64,000 bases of DNA from CAVSRC01 sp963830205 (GCA_963830205.1 CAWHLP010000020.1:1-64000), one strand, 5' to 3'. Counted from the stretch's first letter, positions 26,860 through 35,784 are shown. Notes: generated by a model not told the origin, from the letters alone. Made by a program: numbers and translations.

Positions 26860-27888
26860 ACAAGGGAGACCGGATCGCCCACCGCAACGCCTTCGGCAAG
26901 GCACTGGTCGACATCGCCGACACCTATCCGAAGATGGTGGTGTTCGACGCCGACGTCAGCGCCTCGACCCAGACGATGCGCCTTCAAGCAAGCCTATCCC
27001 GATCGCTTCTATGAAATGGGGATCGCCGAGGCCAACATGGTCGGCGCTGCCGCCGGCATGGCGCTCAGCGGTTTCACGCCGTGGGTGTCGACGTTCGCGG
27101 TATTCATCGCCAAGCGCGCCCTCGACCAGGTGCGCGTTTCGGTCGCCCACACCAGGCTGCCGGTGAAGCTCAACGCTACCTACGGCGGTTTGCCGACCGG
27201 TCGGGCCGGTGCAACCCATTCGTCGGTCGAAGACCTGGCGATCATGCGGGCGATGCCCAACATGACGGTGCTCACCCCGGCCGATGCGGTCGAGACGATC
27301 GCGATGACCGACCTCGCCATGTCGATCCCGGGTCCGGTCTATTTGCGCACTGTGCGCTGCGAAGTGCCGGTGATCTTCAACTCGTCTTGGCGGCCGACCA
27401 TCGGCAAGGCGGCGAAGCTGTCCGAAGGGGGCGATGTCGCCATCTGCTCGGAAGGCATGATGACGCCGGTGGCGCTCGCCGCGGCGGAGAGGCTCGCCGC
27501 CCGCGGCATCGGCGTGCGGCTGCTCCACTACGGCACGCTCAAGCCCTTCGACGCCGCGGCGATCGTCGAAGCGGCGCGCGACTGCGGCGCAATCCTGACC
27601 ATCGAGAACCACTCGGTGATCGGTGGGCTCGGCGGGGCGGTCTCAGAGGCCCTCGCCGATGACGGCGCATTCTGTCCGGTCAAGCGCCTCGGCTTCCCGG
27701 ACACCTTCATGGAATCGGGCGACGACGACCAGATCTTCGCCAGCTTCGGCATGGACGCAGACGGCGTCGTGCGCCACGTCGAAGAGCTGCTGTCTCGCAA
27801 GAGACAGCGCAACAGAACACCGGGAGGTCCCCCATGCGGATTGCAGTCATCAACGAAACCAGCGCCGGCGACCGCAACGCCGACGTGA
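26856..27888 (+). CDS. Transketolase, C-terminal subunit (one frameshift)
   Basis: Begins MNKGDRIAHRNAFGKALVDI and reads to STQTM near 26978. A frame change at 26978-26981 is needed to continue AFKQAYPDRFYEMGIAEANM and the rest: pyrimidine-binding domain LNATYGGLPTGRAGATHSSV, C-terminal domain IVEAARDCGAILTIENHSVI. About 344 residues when rejoined. Inserting GC in the ATGCGCC tract restores it. The frame runs 55 bases into the next gene, an unusually long overlap for this window. Confidence 0.82.
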
Positions 27889-28493
27889 TCCGGGCTCTCG
27901 GCGGCCGCGGCCACGAGATCGTCAACTGCGGCATGAAGAAGGGCGGCGAGACGCCCGAGCTGACCTACATCCACACCGGCCTCATCGCCGGGCTGCTGCT
28001 CGGCACCGGTTGCGTCGATCTGGTGGTCGGCGGCTGCGGCACCGGCATCGGCTTCCTCAACTCTGCGATGCAATACCCCGGTGTCGTCTGCGGCCTGATC
28101 CAGCAGCCGCTCGACGCCTTCCTGTTTGCGCAGATCAACGGCGGCAACTGCATCAGCCTCGCCCTCAACTACGGCTACGGCTGGGCGGCGGAGCGTAACC
28201 TGTCGCTGATCTTCGACCAGTTCTTCGTCGAGCCGAGCGGCGGCGGCTTTCCGGCCCACCGGCAGCAGTCGCAGGCGCAGTCGCGCCGGTTGCTCGGTGC
28301 CGTGTCGCAAGCGACTCATTGCGACTTGGCGGCGCTCATCGATGCGCTCCCGGCTGAAGCCCTGATGCCGGCGATCAACTATCCGGGCGTCATGGATGTC
28401 CTGCTCACCGGAGCCCCGCTCGACCCCGCCGTGGCTGCGGCGCTGAACAGGAGGTGGGCGTCCGACGGCATGACCCGGCGGCGCATCCTTTGA
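27834..28493 (+). CDS. RpiB/LacA/LacB-family sugar-phosphate isomerase
   Basis: 219 residues, longer than typical RpiB (about 150). The N-terminus MRIAVINETSAGDRNADVIR and the family signature VVGGCGTGIGFLNSAMQ with the catalytic Cys are clear. The extra C-terminal 60 residues are unassigned. It interconverts an aldose and a ketose phosphate, probably the product or substrate of the split transketolase. GGGAGGT precedes the start. Last gene of the IclR operon. Confidence 0.8.
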   Translation: MRIAVINETSAGDRNADVIRALGGRGHEIVNCGMKKGGETPELTYIHTGLIAGLLLGTGCVDLVVGGCGTGIGFLNSAMQYPGVVCGLIQQPLDAFLFAQINGGNCISLALNYGYGWAAERNLSLIFDQFFVEPSGGGFPAHRQQSQAQSRRLLGAVSQATHCDLAALIDALPAEALMPAINYPGVMDVLLTGAPLDPAVAAALNRRWASDGMTRRRIL

Positions 28494-28530
28494 GGCGCCC
28501 CGCCTCGCAGGAGCTGTGTGCTTGCTCGCC

Positions 28531-28555
28531 GCGTTCGTGCGCCCCTTACGAACGC
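28531..28555. terminator. Hairpin between convergent genes
   Basis: GCGTTCGT (28531-28538) pairs with ACGAACGC (28548-28555) around a 9-base loop. It covers the racemase stop codon and follows the isomerase stop by 37 bases. There is no T-run, so it is at best a weak or factor-dependent, possibly bidirectional, terminator. Confidence 0.35.
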
Positions 28556-29292
28556 ACGCCGACGCGCTGGAAGGCGGCCAAGGCGCCGTCATAGGGCTTG
28601 GCCACCGGCGTCGCCCATCCGCCGGTCTTGGACGTGGCAAGCTTCAGCCCGACCAGCGCTTCGACAAGCTTCACCGCCGCGCCGACGCCCTCGATCACCG
28701 GCACGCCGTGCTCGTCCGCGAGCTCACCGGCCAGGTCCACCATGCCGGCGCAGCCGAGCACGATCGCTTCGGCTCCGTCGTCGCGGAGCGCGGCGGCGAT
28801 CTCCGCCGAGATGCGATTGCAGGCGGCGCTGCCCGGCTCCTCCAGCTCCAGCACCGGCACGCCGGCGGCGCGCACCGAGGCACAGCGTGCGGCAAATCCG
28901 TAGCGCGCCAGGTTGCTCTCCAGCACCGGGATCGATCGCGGCAGCGTCGTGACGACGCTGAAGCGGCCGGCAACCAGCGTGGCCAGGTGATAGGCCGCCT
29001 CGCCGATACCGATCACCGGCGCCTTTGCCAGCGCGCGCGCCGCGTCGAGGCCGGTGTCGTCGAAGCAGGCGATGACATGGGCGTCGACGCCCGCCTCCTC
29101 GCCCGCCTGGATCTCGGCCAGCAGCCCCGGCAGGCTCAGCGCGCCGTCGAAGAAGCCCTCGATCGAGATCGGACCGTTGGCCGAGGTCGCCGCCTCGATC
29201 ACGGTCCCCGGCGCGGCCGCTCGCCGTGCCGCGATCGCGGCCTTCTCGGTCATCGATGCGGTCGTGTTCGGGTTGACGATGCGGATGCGCAT
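28546..29292 (-). CDS. Asp/Glu/hydantoin racemase family protein
   Basis: 248 residues. The N-terminus MRIRIVNPNTTASMT is the classic NPNT motif. The two catalytic cysteines lie in VIACFDDTGLDAAR and IVLGCAGM. The family racemises amino acids or 5-substituted hydantoins without cofactors, or isomerises maleate-like acids. It ends the transporter operon (5 bases after the permease gene), so its substrate is probably what the transporter imports. Confidence 0.82.
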   Translation of the reverse strand: MRIRIVNPNTTASMTEKAAIAARRAAAPGTVIEAATSANGPISIEGFFDGALSLPGLLAEIQAGEEAGVDAHVIACFDDTGLDAARALAKAPVIGIGEAAYHLATLVAGRFSVVTTLPRSIPVLESNLARYGFAARCASVRAAGVPVLELEEPGSAACNRISAEIAAALRDDGAEAIVLGCAGMVDLAGELADEHGVPVIEGVGAAVKLVEALVGLKLATSKTGGWATPVAKPYDGALAAFQRVGVRS

Positions 29293-29297
29293 GGCGG

Positions 29298-30128
29298 TCA
29301 GGCGGCCTGGCGCCGCGCCGCCCGGCGGCGAAGCAGGAGGATGGTGACCAGAGCCAGGAGGATGATCAGGAAGGAGAATGCCGTGGTCAGCGTGCCCAGT
29401 GCATAGAGCACCGGCGTGGTGACGTTGGTGGTCATGGCGTAGATTTCGAGCGGCAGCGTGTTGAACGTGCCGGCGGTCATCAGCGTGCGCGCGAACTCGT
29501 CGTAGGACAGGGTGAAGCCGAACAGGCCGACGCCGATGAGGCTGGGCAGGATGATCGGCACCACCACGTGACGGAAGGTCTGCCAGGCGCTGGCGCCGAG
29601 ATCGCGCGCCGCCTCCTCGTAGGATTTGTCGAAACGGTTGAACACCGCGAACATGATGAGCAGGCCGAAGGGCAGCGTCCAGGTGAGGTGCGCGCCGAAG
29701 GCGGAGGTGTACCAGGCCGGCCTGATATGGGTGATCTGGAAGCCGAGGCCGATGCCGAGGCTGATCAGGATCGAGGGCACGATGAGGCTGGCGACGGTCA
29801 GGTAGAAGAGCACCGTCGAACCGCGGAAGCGGCGGCGGAAGGCCATGCCGGCCATCAGCGATACGACGACGGTCACCACCATCACCATGAGGCCGAGGGT
29901 CAGCGAGCGGCGGAAGGAGCCGCCGAGATCGCCCACCTGCTGCCTCTCGAACAGGTTCTGGAACCAGTGCAGCGATACCCCGTTCATCGGGAAGGTGAGG
30001 CCGCCATCCGGCCCCTGGAAGGAGAGGATGACGATGGTCGAGATCGGCCCGTAGAGGAAGAGGACGAAGAGGACGAAGAAGGCCGCCAGCAACCAGAAGC
30101 TCGCACCGCGGCGCTCGCTGCTACGCAT
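29298..30128 (-). CDS. ABC transporter permease, PotC type
   Basis: 276 residues from ATG 30128 (MRSSERRGASFWLLAAF); an ATG at 30143 is an in-frame alternative. About six hydrophobic helices, the EAA loop EAARDLGASAWQTFRHVVVP, and a basic C-terminus RRRAARRQAA. It is the second channel half of a spermidine/putrescine/2-aminoethylphosphonate-type importer. Confidence 0.88.
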   Translation of the reverse strand: MRSSERRGASFWLLAAFFVLFVLFLYGPISTIVILSFQGPDGGLTFPMNGVSLHWFQNLFERQQVGDLGGSFRRSLTLGLMVMVVTVVVSLMAGMAFRRRFRGSTVLFYLTVASLIVPSILISLGIGLGFQITHIRPAWYTSAFGAHLTWTLPFGLLIMFAVFNRFDKSYEEAARDLGASAWQTFRHVVVPIILPSLIGVGLFGFTLSYDEFARTLMTAGTFNTLPLEIYAMTTNVTTPVLYALGTLTTAFSFLIILLALVTILLLRRRAARRQAA

Positions 30129-30146
30129 AGGATCGCCCCCCACCCA

Positions 30147-30261
30147 TCCTCCCCCTTTCAGGGGGAGGGGATACCCGCCGCCACCATAGCGACGAAACGA
30201 CGGCGCCTATGATTGCGGAGAGCCTTGCCGCGGCTTCTTCCTCCCCGTGCAAAGGGGAGGA
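30147..30261. repeat. Two-palindrome intergenic element (REP/RIME-like)
   Basis: Within the 175-base gap between two permease genes are two similar GC-rich palindromes. CCTCCCCC/GGGGGAGG (30148-30168, loop TTTCA) and TCCTCCCC/GGGGAGGA (30239-30261, loop GTGCAAA) are separated by about 70 bases. Paired palindromes about 100 bases apart are the layout of intergenic mosaic elements in rhizobia. The sequence is not one I can match to a named element. Confidence 0.5.
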
Positions 30262-30303
30262 CGGGAGCGGATCAGGCCATCCAAGGCTTGTGCGCCACAT
30301 CGC

Positions 30304-31263
30304 CTAGAGCTCCTTGCGGATGTCGACCACCCGCAGGATCGCGGCCACGATGAGCAGCACCGTGATCAGCAGGATGACCGCGTTGGCCGCCGCCGCCGGG
30401 TATTGCAGCAGCGAGATCTGGTTGGCCATCATCAGCGCGACCGAGGCGCTCTGCCCGCCCGACATGAAGCGCACGGTGGCGAACTCGCCCATCACCAGGG
30501 TCACCACGAAGATCGAGCCGATGGCGATGCCCGGCTTGGCGAGGGGAATGATGACGTTCACCAGCGTCTGCCAGCCGCTGGCGCCGGCGTCCTTGGCCGC
30601 CTCGACCAGCGAGCGGTCGATGCGCATCAGCGTGTTGAAGATCGGCGTCACCATGAACAGCACGTAGAGGTGCACCATGGCGAGCACGACGGCGAAATCG
30701 GAGAACAGCAGGAACTCGAGCGGCTCGTGCACGATGCCGAGCTTGATCAGCGCCGAGTTGAGCAGGCCGTTGCGCCCGAGGAACGGGATCCACGAGATCA
30801 TGCGGATGACGTTCGAGGTCAGGAAGGGCACCGTGCACACCAGGAAGAGCAGGATCTGCATGCCCGCCGTGCGCACGTGGAAGGCGAGAAAATAGGCGAC
30901 GGCGAAGCCGACGAGCACGGTCACCGCCCACACGATGACGGCGTAGCGCAGCGTGTTGAAATAGATCTTCCAGGTCACCGGCGAGCTTAGCGATTCCTGA
31001 TAGTTGGTCAGGATGAAGCTCGGAATGATGCGGGCGAAATCGTAGTCCCAGAAGCTCACCACGACGATGGTGACGATGGGGATGAGCAGGAAGATGCCGA
31101 GGATGAGCGCCAGCGGGCCGGCCTGCAGGTAGGGCGCCGCGCCGGCAAAGCGCCGGCGGCCGTGGCCGCCGCGCTGGGCGGGAGCCACGACGCCGGAGAT
31201 GGCCGGGGCCGCGCCGTCGCGCGACCCCGCAATGTCGGAGGCTGAGGCAGCCGTTTCGGTCAC
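30304..31263 (-). CDS. ABC transporter permease, PotB type
   Basis: 319 residues from a GTG at 31263 that overlaps the binding-protein stop (GTGA), giving translational coupling. A polar N-terminal tail of about 45 residues precedes the first helix (LALILGIFLLIPIV). The EAA loop is EAAKDAGASGWQTLVNVIIP. It forms the channel with the PotC-type permease. The frame extends open far upstream through the binding-protein gene, but that is only an overlap. Confidence 0.88.
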   Translation of the reverse strand: MTETAASASDIAGSRDGAAPAISGVVAPAQRGGHGRRRFAGAAPYLQAGPLALILGIFLLIPIVTIVVVSFWDYDFARIIPSFILTNYQESLSSPVTWKIYFNTLRYAVIVWAVTVLVGFAVAYFLAFHVRTAGMQILLFLVCTVPFLTSNVIRMISWIPFLGRNGLLNSALIKLGIVHEPLEFLLFSDFAVVLAMVHLYVLFMVTPIFNTLMRIDRSLVEAAKDAGASGWQTLVNVIIPLAKPGIAIGSIFVVTLVMGEFATVRFMSGGQSASVALMMANQISLLQYPAAAANAVILLITVLLIVAAILRVVDIRKEL

Positions 31264-32546
31264 GCGGCGATGAACTCGTTCCACTTGGAGACCATGTAGC
31301 GGTCTTCGTCCATGACCGAGTTCCAGCAGGCGATGTTGCCCATGCGATGCTCGAACGAGCCGCCGTCGCGCGTGGCGCCGGCCTTCTCCATCACCTTGCC
31401 ATCGGGCGAGAGGACATCGCCCTGGGCCGGCTTGCCTTCCATCCAGTAGCCCCACTCGTCGGCGCTCATGAATTTCTTCGCGGTGGTGAGGCACGCCGAG
31501 TAGTAGCCCTGTCGATTGAGATAGGCGCCGACCCAGCCGGACATGTACCAGTTGACGTATTCGTAGGCCGCGTCGAGCATTGCGCCGGAGAGATGCTTGG
31601 CCAGCCCCAGGCCGCCGCCCCAGGCGCGCGAGCCTTCCTCCAGCGGCTTGTACACGCAGGGGATTCCCTTGGCGCGTACCGCCGCCACCGCCGGCGACCA
31701 CATCGACTGGATGACGACTTCGCCCGAGGCCATCAGGTTGACCAACTCGTCGAAGGTCTTCCAGAAGGCGCGGAACTGACCCTTCTTCTTGGTGTCGATG
31801 AGGAAGGCGATCGTCTTGTCGATCTCGTCCTTGGTCATGTTGCCCTTGTCGGCGTATTTGATCTGGCCGTCGGACTCCATGATCATCGCGGCATCCATGA
31901 TGCCGATCGACGGGATGTTGAGGATCGACGTCTTGCCCTTGAACTTGGGGTCGAGCATGTCGCGCCAGTTGGTGATGTCACGGCCAACCAGATCGGGGCG
32001 GACGCCCAGCGTATCGGCATTGTAGATGGTCGGAACCATCGTCATCCACTCGGTCGGCTCTTTGGCGAAGGTGGTCGAGTCGGGCGACTCGACGAAGCCG
32101 ACGGTGTGCGGCGCCGTGCCCTGCGCGATCTTGGAATCGGGCGTCAGCTTGCCGGTGATGAACAGCGGCACGATGTCGCCGTAATAGGTCAGCTTCTTGG
32201 TATCCATCGGCTGCAGCACGCCGAGGGGGAACACCTTCTTGCAGGTGATGTACTCGACATCGGCGATGTCGTAGCTGTCCGGCTGGGTGGCGGCGCGCTG
32301 GGCGGCGGCGTCGGTATCCATCGCCGTCATCTCGAGCGTGATGCCGAGGTCGGCCTTGCACTTGTCGGCGATGTCGTTGAGGTTCGAGACGCCGGTGCCG
32401 AACTGGCGAAGCGTGATCGGGTCCTTGGCCCACACCATGGGGAAGCCGGTGATCGCGCCGGCACCAGCCGCCAGACCCGCGACTGCTGCCGAGCCCTTGA
32501 GCACCGATCGGCGCGATACGCCTGTCTTCTTCACGTCCTTCATCAT
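31260..32546 (-). CDS. ABC transporter substrate-binding protein, Tat-exported, PotD type
   Basis: 428 residues with a twin-arginine signal (SRRSVLKGSAAVAG), consistent with export in folded form. The mature part has the extracellular family-1/PotD-like fold (ITLRQFGTGVSNLNDIADKC, DYRx-free). The ligand is not deducible. The operon's hydantoin-type racemase and the nearby ring-opening amidohydrolase suggest a nitrogen compound. Unlike three other binding-protein genes here, it has no hairpin after it; it is coupled directly to the permease. Confidence 0.88.
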   Translation of the reverse strand: MMKDVKKTGVSRRSVLKGSAAVAGLAAGAGAITGFPMVWAKDPITLRQFGTGVSNLNDIADKCKADLGITLEMTAMDTDAAAQRAATQPDSYDIADVEYITCKKVFPLGVLQPMDTKKLTYYGDIVPLFITGKLTPDSKIAQGTAPHTVGFVESPDSTTFAKEPTEWMTMVPTIYNADTLGVRPDLVGRDITNWRDMLDPKFKGKTSILNIPSIGIMDAAMIMESDGQIKYADKGNMTKDEIDKTIAFLIDTKKKGQFRAFWKTFDELVNLMASGEVVIQSMWSPAVAAVRAKGIPCVYKPLEEGSRAWGGGLGLAKHLSGAMLDAAYEYVNWYMSGWVGAYLNRQGYYSACLTTAKKFMSADEWGYWMEGKPAQGDVLSPDGKVMEKAGATRDGGSFEHRMGNIACWNSVMDEDRYMVSKWNEFIAA

Positions 32547-32580
32547 CTGCTACTCCCGTGTTGGCCGACCGTTTCCGCGG

Positions 32581-33576
32581 TCAGGCAGAGGTGGCGAGTT
32601 CGTGGATGTCCGCTGGGTCCCATCCGATCGCCGCGGATTCGCCCACCTCGAAAGGCCGGGCGAAGAAGGCTCGTTCCGGCACGACGGCCGTCAGTTCGAG
32701 GTCGTCAGCGCCCTTGAGCGCGACCAGCACCGCCGCTCCCTGATATTCGACGTCGGTCACCGTCACCGGGCGGGCGTCGCCTTCGGCCGGCGCCGGCATC
32801 AGCCTGACCCGGTCGGTGCGCACGCTGATCTTGCGGCCGTCGATCGGCACCACGTTGTGGCCGCCCATGAAACGGGCAACGAACTCGGTCGCCGGCGCGT
32901 TGAACACCTGCTGCGGCGTGCCCTGCTGCTCGATGCGGCCGTCGCTCATCACCACGATCAGGTCGGCGAGCGCCATGGCCTCCTCCTGGCTGTGGGTGAC
33001 GTGGATGAAGGAGATGCCGAGGTCGCGCTGGAAGCGCTTCAGCTCGGCGCGCACGCGGATGCGCAGGAACGGGTCGAGCGCCGACAGCGGCTCGTCGAGG
33101 AGCAGGATGGCCGGGTCGGTCACCAGTGCCCGGGCGAGCGCCACGCGCTGCTGCTGGCCGCCGGAGAGCTGGCCCGGCATGCGCTCGGCATACTGGGTGA
33201 GTTCGACCAGCTTGAGCATGGCGTCGGCGCGGGCGTGGCGCTCTTCCTTGGTCCGCCCGCGCATCTTCAGCGAGAAGGCGACGTTGTCGCGGACGTTGAG
33301 GTGGGGGAAGAGCGCGTAGCTCTGGAACATCATGGCGGTGCCGCGCCCGGCCGGGGGCAGGTCGGTGATGTTCTCGTTGGCGAGCAGGACGTCGCCGACC
33401 GACACCGTCTCGTGGCCGGCGATCATCCTGAGTGTCGAGGTCTTGCCGCAGCCCGACGGCCCCAGCAGGCAGCAATAGGTGCCCGCGCCGATCCTGAGGT
33501 CGATGCTGTCCACGGCGAGCGTGTCGCCATAGCGCTTGGTGACGGCAACCAGTTCCAGGTCGGCAGCACGGCTCAT
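32581..33576 (-). CDS. ABC transporter ATPase, PotA type
   Basis: 331 residues from ATG 33576 (MSRAADLELVAVTKRYGD), with GAGGGG upstream; the open frame extends further upstream but without a plausible start. Walker A GPSGCGKTST, Q-loop FQSYALFPH, signature LSGGQQQR, Walker B ILLLDEP, H-loop THSQ. A C-terminal TOBE domain is present. First gene of the five-gene importer/racemase operon. Confidence 0.9.
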   Translation of the reverse strand: MSRAADLELVAVTKRYGDTLAVDSIDLRIGAGTYCCLLGPSGCGKTSTLRMIAGHETVSVGDVLLANENITDLPPAGRGTAMMFQSYALFPHLNVRDNVAFSLKMRGRTKEERHARADAMLKLVELTQYAERMPGQLSGGQQQRVALARALVTDPAILLLDEPLSALDPFLRIRVRAELKRFQRDLGISFIHVTHSQEEAMALADLIVVMSDGRIEQQGTPQQVFNAPATEFVARFMGGHNVVPIDGRKISVRTDRVRLMPAPAEGDARPVTVTDVEYQGAAVLVALKGADDLELTAVVPERAFFARPFEVGESAAIGWDPADIHELATSA

Positions 33577-33759
33577 GGGCACCCCTCGTGGTCGGGGGTA
33601 TGAGCGCAAGCCCTGTGCCAACCTGCCGTAGCCGTTGCCGCGTTCGGCTAGCGGGTTGAATCCGCGAACTTTTCGGCAGGCGATCGCGCGCCGGCCGGAT
33701 TTCCGGCCGCTGCCGGCCGGCGCCCGCATCTTGTGCAGCGCAGCGCAGCAGTATGCACA

Positions 33760-33773
33760 AATCGTATACAATT
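33760..33773. promoter_or_regulatory. GntR-type operator between importer operon and gntR
   Basis: AATCGTATACAATT is a near-perfect 14-base palindrome centred on GTATAC. It fits the TTGTATACAA pattern recognised by many FCD-type GntR proteins. It lies in the 259-base divergent region 33577-33835, placed to control both the importer operon and the gntR gene at 33836. Confidence 0.55.
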
Positions 33774-33835
33774 CAGGATTCGGATTGGATACGTCGTGAT
33801 TGTGCTATCTAGTGGGGGTGCGTGAGGACGTGGCC

Positions 33836-34567
33836 GTGGCTGTATCCGATCTCGACCTTCCCGAAAGCAGAACGCAGGCCGACCGCGCCCCGGCGCTGAA
33901 GTCCGCCCGTTCGGCGAAGGTCTATTCGGCGTTGCTCGCCGCCATCCTCGACCATCGCCTGCCGCCCGGCACGCGCCTGCCCGAGGACGAGATCGGGGCA
34001 CTCTTCGGTGCCAGCCGGACCATCGTGCGCGCCGCCTTGCAGGCGCTGGCGCACGAGCGCGTCGTCACCATCGCGCCCAACCGCGGCGCCCATGTCGCCG
34101 AACCGACGGTTGTCGAGGCGCGCCATGTCTTCGAGGCCCGCTCGCTGATCGAGCCGCGCGTGGCGGCGCTGGCGGCCGGACGCGCCACGCCCGACGATGT
34201 CCAGCGCCTCAGCCAGCACCTTGCCGAGGAGAATGCGGCGCTGGCCGCCGACGAGCAGAGCCGCGCCATCGCGCTCTCCGCCGCCTTCCACAATTCGATC
34301 GCCGAGATCGCCGCCCAGCCGATCCTCGAAGCCTTCGTGCGCGAGCTGACCTCGCGCTCGTCGCTGGTGGTGGCGCTCTACTGGCGCCGCCGCGACGCCA
34401 TCTGCGAGCGCCACGCCCATCACGAGCTGGTCGACGCCATCGCCGCCGGTGCCGCCGAACGGGCGAGCGACCTGATGCGCAGCCATCTGGTCGACATCCT
34501 CTCCGGCCTCGACCTCAGCCCGCGGCCACGGCATGCCGGCGGCCTGTCCGACCTGCTGGCGCTTTAG
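33836..34567 (+). CDS. GntR-family regulator, FCD type
   Basis: 243 residues from GTG 33836, chosen because GAGGA lies 7 bases upstream; ATG 33800 is an in-frame alternative. The winged HTH (about 20-85) has PPGTRLPEDEIGALFGASRT and the FCD domain has FEARSLIEPRVAAL, then FHNSIAEIA and HHELVDAIAAG. It is divergent from the PotABCD-type operon and probably its repressor. Its stop codon directly abuts the stop of the convergent amidohydrolase. Confidence 0.85.
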   Translation: MAVSDLDLPESRTQADRAPALKSARSAKVYSALLAAILDHRLPPGTRLPEDEIGALFGASRTIVRAALQALAHERVVTIAPNRGAHVAEPTVVEARHVFEARSLIEPRVAALAAGRATPDDVQRLSQHLAEENAALAADEQSRAIALSAAFHNSIAEIAAQPILEAFVRELTSRSSLVVALYWRRRDAICERHAHHELVDAIAAGAAERASDLMRSHLVDILSGLDLSPRPRHAGGLSDLLAL

Positions 34568-35665
34568 CTAGAGCCCTTCGCGCGTGACGATGACGGCGAC
34601 CGGACCGCCGCCGTCCGGCCCCTGATGTTCGGCGCCGCCGGAGACGAAGATCTCGCTGTGGCCGACGAGGCCGGCCAGCGCCCCGGCAACGAAGGCGCGC
34701 GCATGGCGGGTCGACGAGATGTCGGAATCGTCCAGCATCGTATGGCGGTAGCCGCGGATGCGCCCGCTCGACCCGGCCTCCGCCTTGGCGAGCAGCGCCA
34801 CCAGGCGCGGCCGCTCCGCCGCCGGCAACTGGCCCGCGGCGGCCAATCCGCAGCGCCCGAGGGCCGCGCGCACCGGCTCGATATCGATGGCGTCCGCCAT
34901 CACCGCATGATCGACGGCAAGCGGGCCCGCCCACTGGCGGCTCATGCCGAGGACGACGATCTCGTGGTTCATCAGTTCGACGCCGGCGGACGTGCTCGCC
35001 CGGCCGGACCACAGCGCGTAGTCGCGGCCGATGGCGGCGTCCGTCACCCGCGCTCCGTCGATCTCGCCCAGTGCCAGCGCCACGCCCAGCGCCGAGGCGC
35101 CGCGCGACAAGCCCATCGATTTCAGCGTGTCGCGCGTTGCCGTGGTCGCGCCGCGCGCTTCCGCTCCTGTCACGCGCTCGGCGGTCAATAGCGGGCACTT
35201 GATCTGCACGAAGTGGACATCGGCCGGATCGTCGATGCCGGCGTCGGCCATGGCCGCACGGACACCGGCGGCGACAAGCTCGGCCTGCGCCCCTCTGCCC
35301 AGATGTTCCGGGGCGAGGTCAGGCGTATGGGCCGAACCGATGGCGAGCGCCGGGCCGCTCTCCTCCGCCGTCTCCCGCCGCTCCAGCACCAGCCAGTGCG
35401 GCGCAAGGCCGCCCTCGGTTCCGCCGGACATCACCAGCGAAACGCGCGCGACCTGGGGCGCGGGCAGATGGCGAGCGAGCCCGTCGCGCAGCGCCCGCAC
35501 CGCGAAGGCACGGGTGAAATCGTTGACGCAGCCGTTGCCCTCGGTCTTGCCCAGGATGGCGACGATGCCGGCCGGATCGATCGCGCCGGCCGCAATGGCA
35601 TCCTCCAGAGGTTTCGTGTCGTCCGGGCCGCTTGCCGACAGCCGGTGGACGAATGCAGTCATCAT
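34568..35665 (-). CDS. Ring-opening amidohydrolase (barbiturase/cyanuric acid hydrolase family)
   Basis: 365 residues, full length for this three-repeat family. Each repeat should supply a Ser-Lys pair; visible motifs are ILGKTEGNGCVNDFTRA, VMSGGTEGG, VQIKCPLLTAERV, GLSRGASALGVALALG and VSGGAEHQGPDGGGPVAV. The family hydrolyses the ring of cyanuric or barbituric acid; which one cannot be told by eye. GGGGGAGG six bases before ATG 35665 fixes the start. Together with the hydantoin-type racemase and importer it suggests use of cyclic ureide or pyrimidine-derived nitrogen. Confidence 0.85.
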   Translation of the reverse strand: MMTAFVHRLSASGPDDTKPLEDAIAAGAIDPAGIVAILGKTEGNGCVNDFTRAFAVRALRDGLARHLPAPQVARVSLVMSGGTEGGLAPHWLVLERRETAEESGPALAIGSAHTPDLAPEHLGRGAQAELVAAGVRAAMADAGIDDPADVHFVQIKCPLLTAERVTGAEARGATTATRDTLKSMGLSRGASALGVALALGEIDGARVTDAAIGRDYALWSGRASTSAGVELMNHEIVVLGMSRQWAGPLAVDHAVMADAIDIEPVRAALGRCGLAAAGQLPAAERPRLVALLAKAEAGSSGRIRGYRHTMLDDSDISSTRHARAFVAGALAGLVGHSEIFVSGGAEHQGPDGGGPVAVIVTREGL

Positions 35666-35784
35666 GGCGAACCTCCCCCGACAGGCACCAACCCGTCGAG
35701 CGAGAGGCAAGAGTGGTGCCAGGCTGCGCGTCGTCGGCAGCCTGCCGAAGACGCGTTCCTGGTGGATGGCCGGTCGGAACGGCT

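Noticed and set aside
30147..30261. Naming the paired palindromes as RIME1
   Set aside because: The two-palindrome layout fits, but the sequence is not what I remember of RIME1, so only a descriptive label is given.
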